From assembly GCA_003427395.1 (NCBI GenBank), contig BFEA01000004.1, positions 5,654,297 through 5,704,528 on the forward strand: 50,232 nt of DNA, read 5' to 3'. Within the stretch, counting starts at the first letter, position 1. Each line of letters starts with the position of its first letter. The DNA comes from Chara braunii (Eukaryota; Streptophyta; Charophyceae; Charales; Characeae). The notes under the pieces are model-generated. The model was not told the origin of the DNA. It made no database searches and saw only the letters and a program-made list of their open reading frames with translations. A program made the position numbers and the translations under genes. Positions 43,218-50,232 of this stretch are shown here, in pieces.

Positions 43218-43378
43218 CAGGCGACGGCCGTGAGATATCATCATTGAAATAACCGGCCCCAGGTAATTCAAGAATGAATCTGAATGATTGTATTCTGGTC
43301 TTCCGGGTTACCTCTAGATTCGAACTCAGGTCTGTGTTCCAAGTGTTCATATGTGTACCAACTGTACTAGGCCCCTCG
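43218..43378 (-). mobile_element. tRNA-derived SINE, family 2, copy B
   Basis: The minus strand has CCTAGTACAGTTGGTACAC as a degenerate A box and GAGTTCGAATCT as the B box. The 3' part, GAGATATCATCATTGAA and CCCCAGGTAATTCA in plus-strand reading, matches copy A at 37958. An A/C-rich tract follows on plus at 43180-43215. Confidence 0.78.
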
Positions 43379-44548
43379 GTGCTATGGTTGCTTTAACATC
43401 ACGTGGTGATGGTTTATTGTGATAGAGAGAGCTCTTTGTAACTTCGCGCAGGAGGCCGCTGGGTCGTTCGCGCATGCATCACAAAGCATACAAAATGCAA
43501 GAGCAATTCACCCTTGAAGGCTACATACCCCTTTTATTAAGCAGCGCTTAGCCTTCGGAGAGCACTTCTCCTACCCTTACCCCCTTTGATGGGTAGGAGA
43601 AACACCTTTGACGCGCCAAGGGCATTTGTCCTACCCGTCGAAGGGAAGCAGGTTAGAAGGGCGACATGGTTATATTGGAGCTGTCGCTCGCATCTCCATT
43701 GCGTCGATGCCCAACTCAGATTGTCTTAGAAGGGAAACAACGAAGAGGAGCAGGAAGAGGGAGGGTCGAGAGGGAAGGGGAAAGAGGTAGTACTGATAGC
43801 TATGACAACGGACGAGGAGGGTCATGTGGCTAGAAAGGTTGTCAGCGCCATTAAATTACCACAACACCAGCCTGGCAGCCTCACACTGCACGCCAAACTA
43901 CCGCCCCGGCGGGCACTGCAGTCGTTATGATCAGGTAGCCTTGAGCCTCCAAAAATGTAGGAGCGAGCCATTCGTCTTACCAGGTGTAATCTTTGAACTT
44001 TAAACCACCTCCAATCCAATACCTTTCCCAGCAACAGCAAAAATGTGACGTCCAAAGACATTTCAGGGTCCAAAGATTTCCAATGAACAGTGCTAATACG
44101 GGACCAAGCGGGTGATGGTCCCAGGCAAACAAAAAGAGAACAAAGGTGCATAAAGCTTTGCATTAAGGGGGAATCTGCCTCTACCAAAAGAGGGGGGGTG
44201 GGAAGGACTGGTTCTATAATGGATTGCCAATTACTGTTCTATTTTTCTTAAAAAAAAAAAAAAAAAAAAAAAAAAGCCCGGAAATGGTAGGCAGTATTGT
44301 TGTTCTACATTCACCAGGAGGAAACGAAAAACACAAAAAAGAAAAAGGAGTGAAGAATCATTAAGGGTTGGACTTGCTTCAATTTGGAAGACATAATAAG
44401 TAACACAACCATGACACTGGACAATATTGCCAATATTGAATATTCCCTTTCCAATTTTTTGATATGCCGGGTCTCGCTCTGCGAGCCTTTGATTTGATCA
44501 GAATTGCAAGGTCAAACAACTCATACTCAAATTTTATCAACATTTGTC
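43379..44548. other. no gene; small hairpin and poly(A)
   Basis: TTCTCCTACCC / GGGTAGGAGAA forms a short hairpin at 43567-43601. Poly(A) at about 44250-44275. No recognisable coding region. Confidence 0.5.
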
Positions 44549-44612
44549 TTTTTTTTCTTCTTTTTTTTCTTCTTTTTTTTCTTCTTTTTTTTTTTCTTTT
44601 TTTTTTCTTTTC
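44549..44612. repeat. (CTTCTTTTTTTT)n pyrimidine minisatellite
   Basis: Regular TTCTTCTTTTTTTT-type units of about 12-15 bases. Confidence 0.9.
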
Positions 44613-44810
44613 ATACAAGGCCCTCGTGATTCATGGCGGGGAAAAAAAAACAAAATCTAATGCTACAATGGCACTCTCTACTCTGTGAAGCATGCAATTT
44701 CTTCAAGTGCCATTTCGTTTCATGCGCGTAATGTACTTTATGGCTCTCATGTCTGCTTTATCTCCATTACACTCTCTATCTCCATGCCTCCTCCCTCCAT
44801 CTCCTCCTTG

Positions 44811-45225
44811 GGGGCAAGATACAGTTTGCAATTGCACTAGGGGCACCCTACCTGGCCAGAAAGCTGGGTTGTGTTTGTTGCCCGAACTGCAGAGAAGTTT
44901 TCTGGTGGGGAAGAACACTCAACACACATTCTCCCTCCATCTTCTCCTTGATGCATCTTTGATTCAACTTCCCTCTCCTTTGTCACCCTTCATCTCGCCG
45001 ATTGCCTCTACTCATCGCTGCATTCCCTTCACTCACTCGTGCTATTGTTTATAAAACTTCTTTCGTTAATTACGCAGGAGCCACAGAAACGAGTTCTAAT
45101 CGCACTATGAAGATACAGTTTGCAATTGCACTTGGGGCACCCTACCTGGCCAGGAAGCTTGGTTGTGTACATTGCCCAAACTGCAGAGAAGTTTTCTGGT
45201 GGGGGAGAACACAACGCACAGACGA
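44811..45225. repeat. direct duplication of about 100 bp, 294 bp apart
   Basis: AAGATACAGTTTGCAATTGC through GGGGCACCCTACCTGGCCAG to GCAGAGAAGTTTTCTGGTGG occurs at about 44817-44920 and 45111-45215 with a few substitutions. An in-frame reading of the second copy (KLGCVHCPNCREVFWW) contains a CxxC-like pattern, but no family is recognised. Confidence 0.88.
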
Positions 45226-45307
45226 CAGAGAAGTTTTGGAGGCATTTTGAAGTGTTTTTTATTTTTTTTCTTAAGAATTTTGATTAGAAAATAATCCTAA
45301 AAAAAAC

Positions 45308-45473
45308 GATGCTGGTGGAGGGAGGTGGGAGGAAAGACGGGGTGATGGTGGAGGAAGGTGGGAGAGAGACGGGACGATGGTGGAGGGAGGTGGGAGGAGA
45401 GACGGGGCNGGCGATGGTGGAGGGAGGTGGGAGGAGAGACGGGGGGATGGTGGAGGGATGTGGTGATGGCAAT
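45308..45473. repeat. GGTGGAGGGAGGTGGGAGGA minisatellite
   Basis: About four units of 35-45 bp with GATGGTGGAGGGAGGTGGGA and GAGACGGG. One undetermined base at 45409. G-rich on plus, with clustered G runs that could form G-quadruplexes. Confidence 0.9.
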
Positions 45474-45505
45474 CATGTAGCAGGGGGCTACTGTGGACGA
45501 AGGGG

Positions 45506-45508
<3 letters not shown>

Positions 45509-45586
<78 letters not shown>

Positions 45587-45607
45587 GTGTGTGTCTGTGT
45601 GTGTGTG
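45509..45607. repeat. compound (CT)n-(GT)n microsatellite
   Basis: CT dinucleotides to about 45586, then TG. Confidence 0.97.
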
Positions 45608-45921
45608 GCTGTGCAGATACTCCTTGCCACACACAGACCTTGGGCGAGAGGAATCGCTGCGCGCATTGGAATCACTGCGCGCATCAATCGAATCGCAATT
45701 CTTTTTTGTTTTGGCCGCACGTGCCAACCTTATCCACCGTAAGCCCTTCCTTATTTGAACCTATTACCTTTCTTTTTCTTCTTCTTCTTCTTCTACCTCG
45801 CGGGCTGCATGAAGGCGATGGCAGGCTGTGGAAGGGCGCGGCAGCAGGGCAGAGTGAGGCCAGCCGATCGTCGGAGGAATGCACACTTTGACAGCGCGAT
45901 TTCGCGGGGCATTCGGGGGCT

Positions 45922-46128
45922 GCCCCCCACATGAAATCGCACGGGCAAACAGTTTGAAATCCCACGATTTCTGGCCGTCATTCTTCAAAATTGACGGCCA
46001 GAAATCGTGAGATTTCTCAAGCCTCCCCCCCACATGAAATCGCACGGGCAAACAGTTTGAAATCCCACAATTTATGGCCGTCATTCTTCAAAATTGACGG
46101 CCAGAAATCGCGAGATTTCTCAAGCCTC
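45922..46128. repeat. two tandem 103-bp units each containing a hairpin
   Basis: Each unit carries CCCCACATGAAATCGCACGG and CAAACAGTTTGAAATCCCA, then ATTTCTGGCCGTCA / TGACGGCCAGAAAT as a hairpin around a 12-base loop. Units are nearly identical, so the duplication is recent. Confidence 0.93.
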
Positions 46129-46929
46129 CCAGTGGCCGGTAGAGGGCCCCCTATTTATTTTTATTTTGGCCCAGGGGTCCCGTGAGGCCGGCGCGAGCGC
46201 CCAGGCCCCGAAATCACCCGGAAAAAAAGTTTCCAGGTCGGCATCAATTGCGACCGAAGGCCCGACTGGCAGTCCTGACTGGCCAGGCGCCTGGTCGCAA
46301 AACTGCGCTTGCATTCAGGACCCGGGCGCCCCGGATTTCGCCCTAGACTCCCACGTAGTTTTCCAAACTTTTTTTTATCTTTCATTTTCTTTTCTTTTTC
46401 TTTTCTCTGTTATACGAAAGTTCTACACGTTCCAGGTAGGGTGGTTGGCATTCGAGAGCGCTGGTAACAACCCGTCTAGCTAGCATATGAATGTAATCAC
46501 ACATTTTGTTAACGCGATTGGAAATGTCGAACTGGTGCAGCTTCCCACCCTCTCTGTGTGTCTTCGATCTGGGGAGTCCTCTCACCACCATCCACATCGA
46601 GTTGCACAACGATATTGCATTATGCCACAATCCCTCACATGAAAGAGTAAGTGAACACAGCATCAAAGACAAAGCAAAGTGCACGACCATTGACATCGAC
46701 AAGCACAAAAAGAAGCGAACAGTACAGGTAAGGCGGCCCCAACACCGCATTTCGGCAGAAGCCACACCGTTATGCCTCAGGAGGTTTCCTCCTCCCTCCA
46801 ACACTTCACCGTCTCTTCCACTAAGAGGTCTACCGATTCGCACTACCAGGTAATCAGAATATACCTACATCGTAGCACACGTCGGGTCGATACCGCACCT
46901 AGTCCCAATGTCTTAGTCAATCAACAAAC
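46129..46929. other. stretch without a recognisable gene
   Basis: Open frames of up to 153 codons on the minus strand (46382-46843) and 129 on plus (46094-46483) without recognised domains. The plus frame starts within the hairpin repeat. Confidence 0.45.
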
Positions 46930-47520
46930 AATAAAGTACCTGGTACCAGTACTACAGCCTGGACTAAGTCCAGCACTCGTAGCCTTGCGACACACAAAGT
47001 AAATGCCGGTACCGAGAAACCACATCGAGTGTTCGAGTCAAAGCCCCAACTAGGTCCTCTACTTCGCAAACACACAAAAGAGATGGTAACAAATGTCACC
47101 AATTCCAACCTCTACTCGTAGCCTCGCGACACACAAAGTAAATGCCGGTACCGAGAAACCACATCAAGTGTTCGAGTCGAAGGCCCAACTAGGTCCTACT
47201 TCGCGAACACACAAAAGAGATGGTACTAAATGTCACTGATTCCAACCCCCACCTAGGTAGGCAGGCCGAGCGTTCAAAACCCGTGCACCTACGTAGAGTC
47301 CATTCGACAAACAAGAACGTACCTGGTCCCAATACTACAGCCGGTACTAAGTCCGGTACTTGTAGCCTCGCAACAAACAAAGTAAATGCTGGTACCAAGA
47401 AAACGAGTCAGGTTCCGAGTCTCAAACCCATCTAGGTCCTACCCACATGCTAAAAGTCACCGATCCGGACCTCCGCCTCAGTAGGCAGGTCGAGTGGTCG
47501 AAACCCGCGCACCTCCTTCC
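46930..47520. repeat. complex tandem array with higher-order arrangement
   Basis: A unit starting ACT(C/T)GTAGCCTCGC and containing CACAAAGTAAATGCCGGTAC and GTGTTCGAGTC begins at 46975, 47114 and 47358 (spacings 139 and 244 bp). The longer spacing includes a second module (GTACCTGGT to AGTACTACAGCC) also found before the first unit. A third module with GTAGGCAGG-CGAG and CGAAACCCG occurs twice. Confidence 0.82.
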
Positions 47521-47791
47521 TATGTTAATAACAACTCAAAAAAGAAGAACGGCGAACACACACGTCACGAGTTCAAAACTCCGCCTAGGCTGTCCTAGAG
47601 CAATGACGTACAAGTACACAACTCCATTCAGGCAAGGATTAACACAACTGGCGAGACCTGTGGCTGCCATTCTGACTGTCCTGTCCAAACAACGATATTG
47701 CCCTTTAAAAAAAAAAAAAAAAAAAAAAAGGGCAAAAAAAAAAACAGAGGACTAAATTTGACAAAATTGTTTTGTGTGAGAAGTCCTAATC

Positions 47792-47868
47792 GTTAATACG
47801 GAAGATGAACGTGAGTCAGTTGTTAATACGGAAGATGAACGCGAGTCCATTGTTAATATGGAAGATGC
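47792..47868. repeat. 30-bp tandem repeat, 2.6 units
   Basis: GTTAATACGGAAGATGAACG begins at 47792, 47822 and 47852 (last unit partial). On the minus strand it reads as a SRSSSVLTTD ten-residue repeat in an open frame of no known family. Confidence 0.92.
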
Positions 47869-49074
47869 CTTGCGCTTTTGGAGATGGTAATTGGAAGAAA
47901 AACGGGTGAAAAGATTGCTCAAATCCATGCGGACATGGTTACGCCGGACCCGAACCCGGACACCGGACCAATCCCGATGTCCAGGCAGACCTTTGTCTGG
48001 ACTGCTCGCGACCATCCAGATTCCGCCCCCCGCCTCCCCCACCCCAGATTAAAAAAAAAAAACCAGTTTTCTTTACCCTTGGGTTTGGCTATGAATATCA
48101 AGATGATCCTGAGGCAAAAGATTTTTGTATTTGGAATGGTGCATAACAAATCTTTTTTTCAAATTTACTTGATTCTAAGTCGGACTTGTTTGTTTCTGAG
48201 GGGATGGCAGATCCGGACATCGGTCCGGGACAGTCTGCATTGACCCGGACGTCCATCCCATAACCACGCATTGTGGCAGTGTACCAGTGAGAATTGCCGC
48301 ATCCGTGTGGTGCTGTGGAGCGTGTGTGAGAGGTGGACTATACAGCCTTGCGGCGGTGGGGCGGATATCACAACTGGTATGGTTTCTCGCTTTCCGAGCC
48401 AGTTGTTGAGTGTCCGCAATCTGAGGTTCCACTTTTGAACGTACGGTCATTTTCGCTGCATCTGGACTGAGAGGTGCTCCAAATACGGCTACAATAACCG
48501 TACGTTCTATTTGGGGGGAGACAGTAGCGGTAAAGAGCTTGCCTCTTGTGGCCAAGGGTGCCGCTCCGATTCCTTGCGTGCACACAAGGACCTGAGGCCC
48601 ACACGAACAGATACACAACTACTAATAAGTAGTAAACTCAAAGGAATGACGGGAACCTGGAGCGAGATCCCACTAGCCATGTATGTGGATTAGTGTGACG
48701 ACGTGGGACGGGTGGGGGACAGGTGGGTGGCAGCGCGAAATAGGGAAAATAAATGCAAAAAAAAACATTTCATGACCAAACAAATGAAGAAAAAACTGCT
48801 AAATAAGAAAAGAAAGTGCTCTTCTCACAGATGGTGTCTGCTCCAGGTGGGGTGTCCTATGTCAGGGCATGATTCACTGACCATGGCTGTGGCAGTCAAG
48901 ACGGCTGCTGCATGTGAGCCGGCACACGGACCATATTCATTTACAATAGGCTGAGGCTTCCTTGACATAGGCCGCAGTGCACGCTGTCTGGTTGTTCTGA
49001 CAGAAATTCTCTCTCTACATCTGTGACAACCTGCTATCGGAGGCGATACAGGCATCCTCCAATAGCAAGCGCCA
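47869..49074. other. stretch without a recognisable gene
   Basis: The largest open frame (48175-48618, minus, 147 codons) has no recognised domain. CCGGACC/GGTCCGG words at 47945-47980 and 48210-48250 form loose inverted repeats. Confidence 0.45.
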
Positions 49075-49145
49075 GATTATAGATGGCTCCATTCTATTGG
49101 TGGGGAGTATCACCTGCTGGAAACCGGGTGCAGCGTCCCACTGAC
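49075..49145 (-). repeat. LINE-tail hairpin motif
   Basis: GGCTCCATTCTATTGGTGGG, then CACCTGCTGGAAACCGGG and CAGCGTCCCA (plus reading), match the repeat family in 15.9-16.4, 38.2 and 39.4 kb. A poly(A) end is not visible. Confidence 0.7.
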
Positions 49146-49258
49146 AAGATCGGAGGCAACATACCTGGCCAAAGAGCATTGATTGCCCTCTCACGAGGGG
49201 ATTGACTGCCCGCCCAATTATCAGCCAGGTCACAGCATACTCGAAGCTGTAGCCATGG

Positions 49259-49378
49259 GGCCTCGCTGCACTACTCTCGAAATGTGCAAAGCGAGAGTGA
49301 ATCTTCTACTAGAATATGGAAAGATACGCCGCCAATATTTTTGTCTTTTGCGCATGTCGAGAGTAGTGCAGCGAGGCC
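49259..49378 (+). mobile_element. 120-bp MITE, copy 2
   Basis: Terminal repeats GGCCTCGCTGCACTACTCTC and the reverse complement at the right end. Flanking CATGG (49254-49258) and CACGG (49379-49383) look like a 5-bp target duplication with one change. Same length and internal GGAAAGATACGCCGCCA block as copy 1 at 930-1049. Confidence 0.88.
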
Positions 49379-49383
49379 CACGG

Positions 49384-50201
49384 GGAGGATAACAAACTGT
49401 CCTGACACAAATTCTCTTCAAATTGGCAAAGGAGGGCAAGTCTTAGAGTAACCCCATACACCATTTGCTGTAGGTGAGGGGATCGAACCCTCCCGAACAC
49501 CTAGGAGTCCCAAACCACAATCAATTTCCAGCGATGAAGCCATTCGTCTTTGCCTTCACCAGGAATGAAACGTGCGCGACTTCATTTTACCCAAAAAAAT
49601 TGGTCTCGATTTCACGCACGCACGTTTGGGACTGCCACAGGACCCCCACAGCAAAAACGAAAGAAAAAGCTACCAATGGGAGAGCAAAAAAAAACATCCT
49701 TTTCCCGGGCTTAATTCACAAAAACTGGCTACGGCTGATTTCCTGCCGAATCCACGATGCCTGACAGTCGCACACCTCAAACACTAATCCACATACACTC
49801 CACATACATCGGTAGTCGGATCTCGCTCCTGCACAAGCGGACGAGATGGCCGATCAAGTGATGCTGCATAACATCTTTCTTTCAGAATGTTCTGAAAAAA
49901 AACTTTTCTTTTCTGAATTTTGCGAACGTCCAGGAGTTCTTGCGGACAAGTGAATCCACGGGCGTCTGGCATGCGCGTTCTCACCGACAGTAGGCGTCCA
50001 GAGGGGCTGGTTGCCAAGTCAAATACCACCTCTGTTCTTTTCTTTTTTTTTTCTTTTTTTTTTCAAATACACCACTCTTGCTCAAGTACTGTGGTAAAAC
50101 AATATAAATCAAACAACTGAATAAACAATGGCAGGAAAAAAAAGGGAAAAACAATAAGAGTACTCAAAGAAGAGAAAAAGGTGGCTGAAAAGACAAAAAT
50201 G

Positions 50202-50202
<1 letters not shown>
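49384..50202. other. stretch without a recognisable gene
   Basis: A B-box-like GGGATCGAACCC at about 49479 is isolated. Short open frames only. T- and A-rich tracts near 50040-50065. Confidence 0.45.

Positions 50203-50232
<30 letters not shown>
50203..50232. repeat. (TG)n microsatellite at the window edge
   Basis: TG dinucleotides run to the last base. Confidence 0.98.

Noticed and set aside
42400-43350. Longest uninterrupted ATG frame outside the gap, 316 codons, minus strand
   Set aside because: It starts inside a SINE, runs through a 106-bp tandem duplication, has no recognisable domain, and its F/L/P-rich composition fits antisense of purine-rich DNA.
44817-45250. Zinc-ribbon-like protein from the duplicated KLGCVHCPNCREVFWW reading
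   Set aside because: The two copies are not read in the same frame and neither is part of a longer conserved frame.
48175-48618. 147-codon minus-strand frame as a gene
   Set aside because: No domain, no codon-use or splice context to support it; left as unannotated sequence.
49470-49500. tRNA gene suggested by GGGATCGAACCC
   Set aside because: Only the T-arm-like word is present; no A box or acceptor pairing.

Overview
This window reads as intergenic, transposon-dominated nuclear DNA of a eukaryote. I found no intact protein-coding gene and no bacterial-style operon. The best lineage clue is a roughly 126-bp fragment of a mitochondrial-type ATP synthase alpha gene (22.8-22.9 kb) whose protein looks like that of bryophytes and streptophyte algae. 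With the dense CT/GA microsatellites, SINEs, LINE and Helitron remnants and an N-filled gap, this suggests a large repeat-rich streptophyte (charophyte-like) genome. That assignment is inference.

Layout. 0-5.9 kb: microsatellites, diverged tandem repeats and a 120-bp MITE whose sister copy lies at 49.3 kb. 6.1-8.6 kb: a decayed Helitron Rep gene on the minus strand, followed by a duplicated 211-bp segment and featureless AT-rich DNA. 14.5-26.2 kb: two direct copies of an unidentified 2.5-kb repeat. The left copy is split by a 2.0-kb 5'-truncated LINE with a 12-bp target-site duplication. Between the copies lies a satellite-like array of hairpin-forming monomers with a ~0.6-kb higher-order period. 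That array is interrupted by two copies, in opposite orientation, of a TA-repeat-targeting non-autonomous element, and by two direct ~104-bp repeats carrying a hammerhead-ribozyme-like core. 26.5-30.3 kb: a second, more complete LINE pseudogene on the minus strand (coiled-coil ORF1 remnant, endonuclease, reverse transcriptase). 30.4-50.2 kb: a mosaic of small elements, comprising a 0.46-kb tandem duplication, a 43-bp-arm palindrome, two tRNA-derived SINE families, several MITEs (one hAT-like with an 8-bp target duplication), short LINE 3' tails, minisatellites and an 844-bp assembly gap.

The most interesting signals are the recurrent hammerhead-like cores (four sites, two architectures), the mitochondrial atp1 fragment inside one copy of a transposable element, and a short hairpin repeated in LINE 3' ends that shows compensatory base changes. 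Nothing indicates genes acting together in a pathway; the window records insertion, duplication and decay.
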